Assembly (NCBI RefSeq): GCF_014640975.1
Contig: NZ_BMHO01000001.1
Location: 568,166 to 632,165 of the forward strand
Direction of reading: 5' to 3'
Length of the DNA: 64,000 bases
From: Microbacterium faecale
Lineage (GTDB): Bacteria; Actinomycetota; Actinomycetes; Actinomycetales; Microbacteriaceae
In this document: piece by piece, positions 15,569 to 24,009 of the stretch
How positions within the stretch are numbered: position 1 is the stretch's first letter
Layout of the letters: every line of letters begins with the position of its first letter
Translations under genes and position numbers: made by a program
Notes under the pieces: generated by a model
The model's database searches: none
Told to the model about the DNA's origin: nothing
What the model saw: only the letters and a program-made list of their open reading frames with translations

Positions 15569-16419
15569 CGGCGGCCGACGGCGTCTACGCGCTGCGCTAC
15601 GCGTATCGCACCGAATCGTTCAAAGGCGAGCACTTCCACGGCTATGCCGCGGACTGCCACGACCGCTGGCCGATCGACTATTACACCTGGCTGATCGTTC
15701 AGGGCGGTGTGCCGTTCGTGTTCGACACCGGGTTCACGCGAGACGAGGCCGCGGCGCGCGGAGCCCGCACCTATCTCGGCTCGCCGATCGAGCTCCTGCG
15801 CGAGCTCGGCTTCTCGCCGGCGGACGTACCGATCGTCGTCCTCTCGCACCTCCACTACGACCACACCGGTCATCTCGCCGACTACCCGAATGCCCGGATC
15901 CTGGTGCAGCGTTCCGAGCTCGAGTTCTGGGAGGGTCCGTTCTCGCACCGCGGCGCGTATGTGCATCTGCGCCCGCATGATGATCTTCTCGCGCTGCGCG
16001 ACCTCGCCGACGCCGGGCGCGTCGAGCTGCTCGAGGGCGATGCCGAAGTCGCGCCGGGCATCACCGTGCACTTCGTGGGCGGCCACACCGCCGGGACTCA
16101 GGTGATGCGCGTCGAGACGGCGGACGGTCCGATCGTGCTCGCATCGGACGCGTCGCACTTCTACGGCAACGTCGAGGACGACCGGCCGTACGGGGCCGTG
16201 CATCAGCTCGATCGCATGTACGCGGCATTCGACACGCTGCATGAGCTTGCGGGCGAGAACGGCGTCATCGTGCCCGGCCACGACCCGGCCGTGCCCTCGC
16301 GGCACGAACCGCTGGACGACGACCGCATCATCCGGCTGCGGGTCGAGGGCGGCGCTGATCGCGACGCCGGTGCGACAGCCGGTCAGCGCGCGCCGAGCGA
16401 CGCCGCGGTGTCGGAGTAG
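15565..16419 (+). CDS. MBL-fold lactonase (N-acyl homoserine lactonase-like)
   Basis: This 284-residue metallo-beta-lactamase-fold protein has the two-zinc motif SHLHYDHTGH near residues 94-103. A further His is in VGGHTAGTQ near 172, the bridging Asp in ASDASHFY near 195, and a last His in VPGHDPAV near 238. This pattern is that of AttM/AiiA-type lactonases. It probably opens a lactone ring. With the two dehydrogenases before it, the set parallels the BlcABC gamma-butyrolactone pathway. Its 3' end overlaps the convergent GntR gene by 37 bp. Confidence 0.88.
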   Translation: MTAADGVYALRYAYRTESFKGEHFHGYAADCHDRWPIDYYTWLIVQGGVPFVFDTGFTRDEAAARGARTYLGSPIELLRELGFSPADVPIVVLSHLHYDHTGHLADYPNARILVQRSELEFWEGPFSHRGAYVHLRPHDDLLALRDLADAGRVELLEGDAEVAPGITVHFVGGHTAGTQVMRVETADGPIVLASDASHFYGNVEDDRPYGAVHQLDRMYAAFDTLHELAGENGVIVPGHDPAVPSRHEPLDDDRIIRLRVEGGADRDAGATAGQRAPSDAAVSE

Positions 16420-17027
16420 AACTGCACACGGACGTCGCGGGCGGCGACCATGTGCTCCTCGGCGATGCGCGCCGCAGCGTCCCCGTCGCGACGGGCGATC
16501 GCGTCGACCAGCTCCTCGTGCTCCGCGAGGGCAGCCTGCCACCGCTCTTCCACCGCGAGCGTCGTGCGCGCTGTCACGATGAGACTCGAATTGAGTTGCA
16601 GGAGCACGCGCGCGGTCGTCGGGCTGTGCGCGGCTGCCGCGAGCACCTCGTGGAACTCCCGGTTGAGTTCCGCCCTCCGCGGCGCGTTCGGCTCCGTCAA
16701 GTCGACCATCGACTGGTGCACGGTCCGCAACTGCAGGAGGTTCCAGGCGGTGGCACGCTCGGATGCCATGCGAGCGGCAGAGGCTTCCAGCACCTTCAAC
16801 ACGTCGTAGATGTCGAAGACCTCCTCCGGCTGGATCTGCCGGACGAACCTGCCGCGCCGCGTACGCTCGATGAGACGCTCAGATTCGAGTTGCTGCAACG
16901 CCTCCCGCACCGGGGTGCGCGACGTGCCGAAGCGCTCCGCGAGCGCGACCTCCGCCAGGCGCTGCGCTGCGGAAAGCTCCCCGGAGACGATTGCTGCTCG
17001 GATCCGGTCGTACACCGTGTCTGTCAA
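16383..17027 (-). CDS. GntR family transcriptional regulator (FCD type)
   Basis: This 214-residue regulator has a winged helix-turn-helix (residues 3-68, with LAERFGTSRTPVREALQQLE) and a C-terminal FCD ligand-binding domain with metal-type His residues (NREFHEVLAAAAHS, then EEHMVAA). The TTG start at 17027 follows GGGGGCGAGG, a strong ribosome site; the longer frame upstream crosses the promoter and is rejected. It diverges from the TcuA-like gene and converges on the lactonase operon. It probably binds the TGTATACA sites at 10513 and 17148 and responds to a carboxylate intermediate. A paralogue is encoded at 18741. Confidence 0.9.
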   Translation of the reverse strand: MTDTVYDRIRAAIVSGELSAAQRLAEVALAERFGTSRTPVREALQQLESERLIERTRRGRFVRQIQPEEVFDIYDVLKVLEASAARMASERATAWNLLQLRTVHQSMVDLTEPNAPRRAELNREFHEVLAAAAHSPTTARVLLQLNSSLIVTARTTLAVEERWQAALAEHEELVDAIARRDGDAAARIAEEHMVAARDVRVQFYSDTAASLGAR

Positions 17028-17142
17028 GCACCTCGCCCCCTTCCTGGCCCTGCCTCGGGCACCGCGGCCGTTCGCAGTGCCACCTCCCCACGGTACCGGG
17101 CTAGCGCATGACCGCTCGCTCGCGCCACGAACGGAGCATCGC

Positions 17143-17157
17143 ATACATATGTATACA
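17143..17157. promoter_or_regulatory. Putative GntR operator in the gntR/tcuA-like divergent region
   Basis: ATACATATGTATACA contains the perfect 12-bp palindrome ATACATATGTAT and the 8-bp palindrome TGTATACA. The string TATGTATACA is shared with 10513-10522. It lies between the divergent GntR gene and the flavoprotein gene, where a repressor could control both. Confidence 0.55.
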
Positions 17158-17227
17158 ATAGGACTGATGGTGACCTCAGGGGCATCCGACAATGACGGCC
17201 GACGTGCGGCCACGGGAAGGATCGAAG

Positions 17228-18700
17228 ATGACGGATTCCAGCTATGACGTGATCGTGGTCGGCGGCGGTAACGCTGGCTTCGCCGCCGCGCACGCGGCAG
17301 CCGAGCGTGGACGCCGCGTGGTTCTGCTTGAGCGCGGTCAGCGAGACATGTCCGGGGGCAACAGCTTCTACACCGCCGGCGCGACGCGGATCAACCACGG
17401 CGGCTTCGACGATCTCAAAGACATCGTCGACTCGGACGAGCGACACGACCGCACCGAGGTACCGCCGTACTCGTCGGAGGAGTACCTCGCAGACCTCATC
17501 AAGGTGACCGACGGCAAGACCGATCGCGCCATGGCCGAGGTGCTCGTGCACGAGTCGCAGGACGCCGTGCGCTGGCTGCACGGGCTCGGCCTCAAGTACC
17601 GCCTCATGTACGAGCGACAGGCCTACGACCGACCCGACGGCACCTACCTGTTCTGGGGAGGCCTGCACATCGGTAACGTCGGCGGCGGCGAGGGTCTCAT
17701 CGCCGACCACACCGCGGTCGCCGAGAAGCTCGGAACCGAAGTCCGCTACGGCGTCCGTGCGACGTCGCTGGTGGTCGAGGAGGGACGCGTGGTGGGCGTC
17801 CGCGCCACCGACGAGACCACCGAGGACGAGCTGGAACTACGCGCCGAGAGCGTCATCCTCGCCGCGGGCGGCTTCGAAGCGAGTCCGGAGCTGCGCGAGA
17901 AGCACCTCGGTTCGGGATGGTCGAACGCGAAGGTTCGCGGCACGCCCTACAACCTGGGCGACATGATCTCGGCGGCGCTCGCCGTCGGCGCGGCGGAGGG
18001 CGGCGACTGGTCGACATGCCACTCGGTGCAGTGGGATGCCGGCGCCGAGAACAACGAGTCGAACCGCGAGCTCACCAACCGGCTCACGCGCCAGAGCTAC
18101 CCGCTGGGCATGATCGTGAACCGGGAGGGCGAACGCTTCCTGGACGAGGGTGCGGACTTCCGCAACTACACGTACGCGAAGTACGGTCGCGAGATCCTCA
18201 AGCAGCCCGGATCCATTGCCTGGCAGATCTTCGACGCCTCGCTGCGACCGATGCTGCGTACCGAGGAGTACGACATGCCCGGCATCGGCGTGCACCAGGC
18301 GGACACGCTTGACGAGCTCGCAGACGCGATGGGCGTAGAGCGCGCCGCACTGGGCCGTACGGTGGACGCGTTCAATGCATCCATCGACCGCGGCGTCACC
18401 TTCGACCCGACGGTGAAGGACGACCGTCGCGCGGACGTCGTCCCGCCGAAGTCGAACTGGGCGGCGCCCATCGAGACCGGCCCGTTCTACGCCTATCCCG
18501 TGACGTGCGGAATCACCTTCACCTTCGGGGGTGTCAAGGGAGATCTCAACGGTCGGGTGCTCGACCAGCACGGCGAACCGATCCCCGGTCTGTTCGCGTG
18601 CGGCGAGATGCTCGGCGGACTCTTCTCGGGCAACTATCCGGGCGGCTCAGGGCTCGCGGCCGGCATGGTCTTCGGCCGTCGCGCGGGGGCGGCAGCCTGA
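17228..18700 (+). CDS. FAD-dependent oxidoreductase, tricarballylate dehydrogenase (TcuA)-like
   Basis: The 490-residue flavoprotein belongs to the fumarate reductase/succinate dehydrogenase flavoprotein superfamily. The FAD-binding start is YDVIVVGGGNAGFAAAHAAA, followed by GGNSFYTAGATR, which is characteristic of TcuA. A C-terminal CGEMLGGLFSGNYPGGSGLA closes the FAD site. Tricarballylate dehydrogenase makes cis-aconitate in Salmonella, where the operon also has the MHS carrier TcuC and electron transfer protein TcuB. An MHS carrier is present at 10569, but no TcuB is seen. The substrate remains open: another tricarboxylate or an unsaturated acid is possible. ATG at 17228 follows GGGAAGG. 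Confidence 0.82.
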   Translation: MTDSSYDVIVVGGGNAGFAAAHAAAERGRRVVLLERGQRDMSGGNSFYTAGATRINHGGFDDLKDIVDSDERHDRTEVPPYSSEEYLADLIKVTDGKTDRAMAEVLVHESQDAVRWLHGLGLKYRLMYERQAYDRPDGTYLFWGGLHIGNVGGGEGLIADHTAVAEKLGTEVRYGVRATSLVVEEGRVVGVRATDETTEDELELRAESVILAAGGFEASPELREKHLGSGWSNAKVRGTPYNLGDMISAALAVGAAEGGDWSTCHSVQWDAGAENNESNRELTNRLTRQSYPLGMIVNREGERFLDEGADFRNYTYAKYGREILKQPGSIAWQIFDASLRPMLRTEEYDMPGIGVHQADTLDELADAMGVERAALGRTVDAFNASIDRGVTFDPTVKDDRRADVVPPKSNWAAPIETGPFYAYPVTCGITFTFGGVKGDLNGRVLDQHGEPIPGLFACGEMLGGLFSGNYPGGSGLAAGMVFGRRAGAAA

Positions 18701-18740
18701 TCGTCCCGGGGTAGGTTCGTACGAGACCGAGGAGGCCGAG

Positions 18741-19382
18741 ATGGCGACGAGCGTGTACGACGAGATCCGCGAGGCCATCGTGGTCGGCGCCATCGTGCCG
18801 GGGCAGGTGCTGTCCGAGAACCAGCTGGCGACCGACTTCGGCACGTCACGCACCCCCGTGCGCGAGGCGCTGCACCGCCTCGAGATCGAGGACCTCGTCG
18901 AGCGACTGCCGCGCGGGGTGCGCGTCCGCGAGACGAGCCCGGAGGAGATCATCGACATCTACGACGTGCGCATCACCCTCGAGGGTGCTGCCGCGCGGGC
19001 GGCGGCGGAGCGAGCCACCGAGCTCGACCGCCGGCGCCTGCGCGTCGCGCAGGACGCGATGGTCGCCGCCGGGAGCGACCCGCGGCAGCGTGCGGAGACG
19101 AATCGGCACTTCCACGAGGCGATCTGGTCCGCCAGCCACAGCCCGACGCTCGTCGACCTGTTGCATCGATTGAACGTGCATCTCGTGCGCTACCCGACGA
19201 CCACTCTCGAGGGGGACGACCGCTGGACCGCGGTGCTGTCGGAACACGAGGAGCTGCTCGAGGCGATCGAGTCGCGCGACGCACTGCGGGCGCGCCAGAT
19301 TGCCGAAACGCATATGACCGCCGCGCGCGAGGTGCGGATGCAGATGTACGCCGAGCAGGGCGGGCGGCCGACGCGGTCCTGA
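18741..19382 (+). CDS. GntR family transcriptional regulator (FCD type), second copy
   Basis: This 213-residue regulator is a clear paralogue of the one at 16383-17027. The helix-turn-helix is LATDFGTSRTPVREALHRLE, and the FCD domain has matching segments (NRHFHEAIWSASHS and AETHMTAAREV). It lies 40 bp after the TcuA-like gene and is probably cotranscribed. GGAGGCC precedes the ATG. Two related regulators around one catabolic island suggest that they respond to different intermediates or promoters. Confidence 0.9.
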   Translation: MATSVYDEIREAIVVGAIVPGQVLSENQLATDFGTSRTPVREALHRLEIEDLVERLPRGVRVRETSPEEIIDIYDVRITLEGAAARAAAERATELDRRRLRVAQDAMVAAGSDPRQRAETNRHFHEAIWSASHSPTLVDLLHRLNVHLVRYPTTTLEGDDRWTAVLSEHEELLEAIESRDALRARQIAETHMTAAREVRMQMYAEQGGRPTRS

Positions 19383-19392
19383 GCCGACGGCG

Positions 19393-20709
19393 TCAGGCGG
19401 CGTTCTCGAGCCAGGCCGTGCCCTTGACGCGGCGACCGAGGGTCCACCAGCGCATGGCCATCAGCACGCCGAAGAAGGCGAAGGCGACGAAGAACAGGCC
19501 CCAGGATCCGTGGGGGGCGGCCATCAGCACGATCAGCAGGTAGGCGACGAAGGGCACGAGGTTCACGAGGCCGGCGAGCGCGAGGTAGCGCGAGTCGTTG
19601 GCGCCCATGAGCACGCCGTCGAGCACGTAGACGACCCCCGCGATCGGCTGCAGCGCGCCCATCAGGATGAACGCCGGCAGAGTCAGCCATGACATGCCCC
19701 ACTCGCCCGTGAAGGCGACGCCGAGGACGGGGGAGAGGCCGGCGATGACGAGCCCGATGACGACGCCGCTCATCGCGCCCCACGCGACCGTGCGGCGCAG
19801 CACGTAGCGCACGCCGTCTTCGTCGCCGGATCCGAGGTGCTTGCCGATGAGCGCCTGCGCCGCGATCGCGAGCGCGTCGAGCGCGAACGCGGCCGTGGAC
19901 CCGATGGTGAAGACGATCTGCCAGCCCGCGAGCTCCTCGGTGCCGAGCGTCGTGGCGGCCACGACGGTGAGCAGCAGCCCCGCCCGCAGCGCGACCGTGC
20001 GCAGGAAGAGCCAGCCGCCCGTCAGTGCCGTGCCGCGCACGCCGGCCCGCGAGGGAGCCGCGCTGGATCCGTGTTGCCGCACCAGCCGCGCCGCGATCAC
20101 GACGTACGCGACCACCATGCCCCACTGCGCGACGATCGTGCCCGCCGCGGATCCGGCGATGCCCCAGCCGAGACCGTAGATGAACAGCCAGTTCAGCAGG
20201 GCGTTCGCCGCGAAGCCGCAGCCGGCGATCCAGAGGGGGGTGACGGTGTTCTGCAAGCCGCGGAGCAGGCCGGTCGCGGCGAACACGATGAGCATTGCGG
20301 GGATGCCCCACATGCTCAGCCGGAGGTAGATCTCGGCCTGTTCGGCGACGGCGGCGCTCGGGCCGAACAGCGAGATCATCCACGGCGAGAGGAAGTACCC
20401 GACCACCGCGAGCACCCCGCCGATGCCGAGCGCCAGCCACATGCCGTCGATGCCGCGCGAGACGGCGCGAGCGTTGTCCCCGGATCCGAAGAGGCGCGCG
20501 ACCGCGGGAGTGGTCGAGTAGGCGAGGAACACCATCAGGCCGACGAACGTCTGCAGCACGCTGCCCGCGATGCCGAGGCCGGCCAGCGGGGTGACGCCGA
20601 GGTGGCCGATCATCGCCGAGTCGAGCGCGAGGAACAGCGGCTCGACCACGAGCGACCCGAGAGCGGGCACGGCCAGCCTCAGGATGTCTCGATTGAGGCT
20701 GCGGGTCAC
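19393..20709 (-). CDS. MATE family efflux transporter
   Basis: This 438-residue protein has about 12 membrane helices in two six-helix halves, as in the MATE/DinF group. It starts MTRSLNRDILRLAVPALGSL, a typical MATE opening. LFLALDSAMIGHLGVTPLAG lies near residue 25 and carries the conserved D-x-x-M-I-G-x-x-G pattern. It should export cationic drugs or metabolites in exchange for Na+ or H+. It is transcribed away from the M13 peptidase gene, with a 30-bp gap holding both promoters or 5' ends. Confidence 0.93.
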   Translation of the reverse strand: MTRSLNRDILRLAVPALGSLVVEPLFLALDSAMIGHLGVTPLAGLGIAGSVLQTFVGLMVFLAYSTTPAVARLFGSGDNARAVSRGIDGMWLALGIGGVLAVVGYFLSPWMISLFGPSAAVAEQAEIYLRLSMWGIPAMLIVFAATGLLRGLQNTVTPLWIAGCGFAANALLNWLFIYGLGWGIAGSAAGTIVAQWGMVVAYVVIAARLVRQHGSSAAPSRAGVRGTALTGGWLFLRTVALRAGLLLTVVAATTLGTEELAGWQIVFTIGSTAAFALDALAIAAQALIGKHLGSGDEDGVRYVLRRTVAWGAMSGVVIGLVIAGLSPVLGVAFTGEWGMSWLTLPAFILMGALQPIAGVVYVLDGVLMGANDSRYLALAGLVNLVPFVAYLLIVLMAAPHGSWGLFFVAFAFFGVLMAMRWWTLGRRVKGTAWLENAA

Positions 20710-20739
20710 CCGATAAGCCTAGGCTCCTACGATGGAGAG

Positions 20740-22704
20740 ATGACCTCTTCGTCCGGCCTCGCAACCGAGGACTTCTCCACCGACATTCGTCCACAAGACG
20801 ATCTCTACCGCTACGTCAACGGCGCGTGGCTCGATCGCACTGAGATCCCGTCCGACAAGGCGCGGTGGGGATCCTTCCACCAGCTCGCCGAACAGGCCGA
20901 GAAGGACGTTCGGGCGATCGTCGTGGACGCGCAGCGCGCCGATCCGGGCACGCTGGAGCGCCGCGTCGGCGACCTCTTCACGAGCTTCATGGACACCGAG
21001 CGCATTGCGGCGCTCGGTGTCGAGCCGATCCGCGAGCAGCTCGCGGCCGTCGACGAGATCGCCGACGTTCCCTCGCTGCTGCGCACCACGAGCCGCCTCG
21101 ACCGTGCCGGGGTCACTAACGTCATCGGCGCCTTCGTGGAGCCCGACCCGGGCGACCCGACGCGCTACATTCCGTTCCTCGTCCAGGCGGGCATCTCGCT
21201 CCCGGACGAGCAGTATTACCGCGAGGACGGCTTCGCCGAGATCCGTGAAGCCTTCGTCGCGCACGTCGACCGCATGCTGGCGCTCGCCGGGGTGTCGGAT
21301 CCGGCGGACAGCGCCGCGCGGATCATGGCACTCGAGACGACGGTCGCGAAGCACCACTGGGACAACGTCGCGTGCCGCGACGCGGTCGCCACCTACAACC
21401 TCATGACGTGGGCCGAGGTGCAGCAGCTCACGGGCGTCGACCTCACCCCGTGGCTCGACGGGATGCTCCGCGAGGACGTCTCCGCGGAGGGCTTCGCCGA
21501 GGTCAACGTCGCGCAGCCGTCGTTCCTCGCCGGCCTCGGCACTCTCCTCACGCCGCAGCGCCTCGACGACTGGAAGGCCTGGCTGCGCTGGAAGATCGTG
21601 CGCTCCGCCGCGCCGTACCTGACGGACGACCTCGTGGCGGAGAACTTCTCCTTCGTCGGCACGACGCTCGCCGGGGTGCCGGAGAACCGCGTGCGCTGGA
21701 AGCGCGGCATCAGCCTCGTCGAGGCCGCGATGGGCGAAGCCGTCGGCCGCATCTACGTCGAGCGGCACTTCCCGCCGGAGGCGAAGGAAGAGATCGACCG
21801 CCTCGTCACCAACCTCATCGAGGCGTATCGCGCGTCGATCTCGACGCTCGACTGGATGAGCGCCGAAACGCGCGAACGCGCGCTCGACAAGCTCGACCGC
21901 TTCACGCCGAAGGTCGGCTACCCGACCAAGTGGATCGACTACGCCGCGCTGGAGATCGATCCGGAGGACCTCCTCGGCAACGTGCGCCGGGCCAGCGTCT
22001 TCGAGCACGACCGTCAGTTCGCGAAGATCGGACAGCCGATCGACCGCGACGAGTGGCTCATGACGCCGCAGACGGTCAACGCGTACTACCACCCGCTGAT
22101 GAACGAGATCGTGTTCCCCGCGGCGATCCTGCAGTACCCGTTCTTCGACCCGAACCGCGATGCCGCCGCCAACTACGGCGGCATCGGCGCCGTCATCGGT
22201 CACGAGATCGGGCACGGGTTCGACGACCAGGGCTCGCAGTTCGACGGCACCGGTGCGCTCAACAACTGGTGGACCGAGGACGACCGTGCCGCGTTCGAGA
22301 CGCGCACGAAGGTCCTCATCGAACAGTACGACGCGCTGACCCCCGTTGGGCTGGCCGCCGAGCACACCGTCAACGGCGCGCTCACGATTGGTGAGAACAT
22401 CGGCGACCTGGGGGGCATCAGCATCGCGCTGAAGGCCTACGAGTTGTCACTGAACGGTGATGAGGCCCCGGAGATCGACGGACTCACGGGCGTGCAGCGC
22501 GTGCTGCTGTCGTACGCGCAGGTGTGGCAGCAGGCCAGCCGCGACACCGAGACGATCCGTCTGCTCGCGATCGACCCGCATTCGCCGAACGAGTTCCGGT
22601 GCAACCAGATCGTGCGCAACGTCGACGCCTTCTACGAGGCGTTCGGCGTGACCGAGGCGGACGCGCTGTGGCTTCCGAAGGAGGACCGCGTCTCGATCTG
22701 GTGA
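20740..22704 (+). CDS. M13 family zinc metallopeptidase (neprilysin-like)
   Basis: This 654-residue peptidase has the M13 zinc site GHEIGHGFDDQGSQFD near residue 490 and the third ligand in ENIGDLGG near residue 550. The substrate-binding NAYYHPLMNEIVFPAAIL precedes it. The N-terminal peptidase M13 domain begins at DFSTDIRPQDDLYRYVNGAW. There is no signal peptide or membrane anchor, so unlike animal neprilysin this form is probably cytoplasmic, as is common in actinobacteria. It should cleave short peptides. The start at 20740 follows GGAGAG and fits the family's usual N-terminus. Confidence 0.94.
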   Translation: MTSSSGLATEDFSTDIRPQDDLYRYVNGAWLDRTEIPSDKARWGSFHQLAEQAEKDVRAIVVDAQRADPGTLERRVGDLFTSFMDTERIAALGVEPIREQLAAVDEIADVPSLLRTTSRLDRAGVTNVIGAFVEPDPGDPTRYIPFLVQAGISLPDEQYYREDGFAEIREAFVAHVDRMLALAGVSDPADSAARIMALETTVAKHHWDNVACRDAVATYNLMTWAEVQQLTGVDLTPWLDGMLREDVSAEGFAEVNVAQPSFLAGLGTLLTPQRLDDWKAWLRWKIVRSAAPYLTDDLVAENFSFVGTTLAGVPENRVRWKRGISLVEAAMGEAVGRIYVERHFPPEAKEEIDRLVTNLIEAYRASISTLDWMSAETRERALDKLDRFTPKVGYPTKWIDYAALEIDPEDLLGNVRRASVFEHDRQFAKIGQPIDRDEWLMTPQTVNAYYHPLMNEIVFPAAILQYPFFDPNRDAAANYGGIGAVIGHEIGHGFDDQGSQFDGTGALNNWWTEDDRAAFETRTKVLIEQYDALTPVGLAAEHTVNGALTIGENIGDLGGISIALKAYELSLNGDEAPEIDGLTGVQRVLLSYAQVWQQASRDTETIRLLAIDPHSPNEFRCNQIVRNVDAFYEAFGVTEADALWLPKEDRVSIW

Positions 22705-22726
22705 CCCGGGCGCGACGGCGCCGGCG

Positions 22727-23947
22727 TCAGTCGAAGACGTAGCGGTCGCGTCCGACGAACAGCCCGATCACGAGCTGCCCGAGCAGCCCCGCGATGACGT
22801 AGCCGAGCGGCCAGGTCCACGACGCGGTCGCGGCGTGAAGCCAGCCGAAGATCAGCGGTGCCGCGCCGGAGATCACGTAGCCGACCGACTGCGACATGCC
22901 GCTGAGCGCGGACGAGGTGCGGTGGTCGCGGGCGCGGGAGGCCATCAGCGTCAGGGCCATCGCGATCGAGGCGCCGCTCGTCAGGCCTTGCACGAGCAGC
23001 CAGACCACGAGCACGTTTGGCGCGACGATCAGCCCGATTGTGCCGATGACGCCGAACGCGGGCAGCAGCGCGGGGATCCACCGCTCCGCGCGACCGCGCA
23101 GGAGCAGGGGCAGCGTCAGTGATCCGATGACGCCCGTGATCTGGAACAGCATGACGTCGTTGCCGGCCGCGATCTCACTGTGGCCGTGGTCGCGCGCGAA
23201 CGGGGCCGTCCACGTGAGCATGGCGTAGAAGAGGATCGACTGCGTACCCATGTAGAGGCCCACGAGCCACGCCGTGCGGTCGCCCCACACGCTGCGTCGG
23301 ACGACCTCGCTCCGCGGCTGCGGGCGCACGCGCTCCTCCGGGCCGGCCTGCCGCATGTGCCAGATCCACAGCACGCCGGCGATCGGCAACGTGGCGCTCA
23401 TCGCGACGAGCGCGACGCGCCAGCCCGCGGATCCCTCGCCGCCCGAGACGAGGTACGACACCGGCACCACGAGGCTCGAGGCGACCGCGCCGAACCCGGC
23501 GAAGAGCGCGGTGTAGATGCTCGTGACGACGGGAGACCGTCGTCCGAACGAGCGCTTCACGACCGCGGGCATCAGGACGTTGAACATCGCGATCGTCGCG
23601 CCCACGAGGAGAGTTCCGACCCAGAGGCCCACGTCCGCCGCGACGCCGGGCAGCGAGCGGACGACCGTGCCGACGCTGAGCAGGATGATCGCGGCGAGGA
23701 TGACGGGCCGCAACCCGAAGCGCTGGGTGAGCGGATGAGCGACCGACGAGATGATCGACCACGACAGCACCGGCAGCGATGTCAGCAGGCTCAGGACCGA
23801 CAGCGGCTGTCCGGTCGAGGCGCTCATCTGCTCCAGCAGCGGCCCGATTCCGGTGATCGGCGTGCGCATGTTCACGCCGATGAGGCAGATCGCCGCGAGC
23901 AGCAGTGCGAGGGAGATCCGACGGTCGTCGGTGGGGCGATCGGTCAC
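22727..23947 (-). CDS. MFS transporter, CynX/NimT-like
   Basis: This 406-residue, 12-helix transporter begins MTDRPTDDRRISLALLLAAI and then reads LIGVNMRTPITGIGPLLEQM, typical of the cyanate/nitroimidazole (CynX/NimT/YycB) branch of the MFS. It lacks an obvious substrate clue from its neighbours: the M13 peptidase is convergent on its 3' side, and the CydDC gene lies upstream on the same strand. A start codon at 23947 gives the expected lead before helix 1. Confidence 0.88.
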   Translation of the reverse strand: MTDRPTDDRRISLALLLAAICLIGVNMRTPITGIGPLLEQMSASTGQPLSVLSLLTSLPVLSWSIISSVAHPLTQRFGLRPVILAAIILLSVGTVVRSLPGVAADVGLWVGTLLVGATIAMFNVLMPAVVKRSFGRRSPVVTSIYTALFAGFGAVASSLVVPVSYLVSGGEGSAGWRVALVAMSATLPIAGVLWIWHMRQAGPEERVRPQPRSEVVRRSVWGDRTAWLVGLYMGTQSILFYAMLTWTAPFARDHGHSEIAAGNDVMLFQITGVIGSLTLPLLLRGRAERWIPALLPAFGVIGTIGLIVAPNVLVVWLLVQGLTSGASIAMALTLMASRARDHRTSSALSGMSQSVGYVISGAAPLIFGWLHAATASWTWPLGYVIAGLLGQLVIGLFVGRDRYVFD

Positions 23948-24009
23948 GACCGGATGCTACACCTGTCGGAGTCGCGGTCGAGCATCGGACGCCTCGGCGC
24001 TGCGTGCCG

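Noticed and set aside
19837..20739. A very long open frame running upstream of the M13 peptidase start
   Set aside because: It lies antisense to the MATE exporter gene, is rich in Arg/Glu/Asp as expected of a GC-rich shadow frame, and the peptidase family N-terminus begins at 20740.
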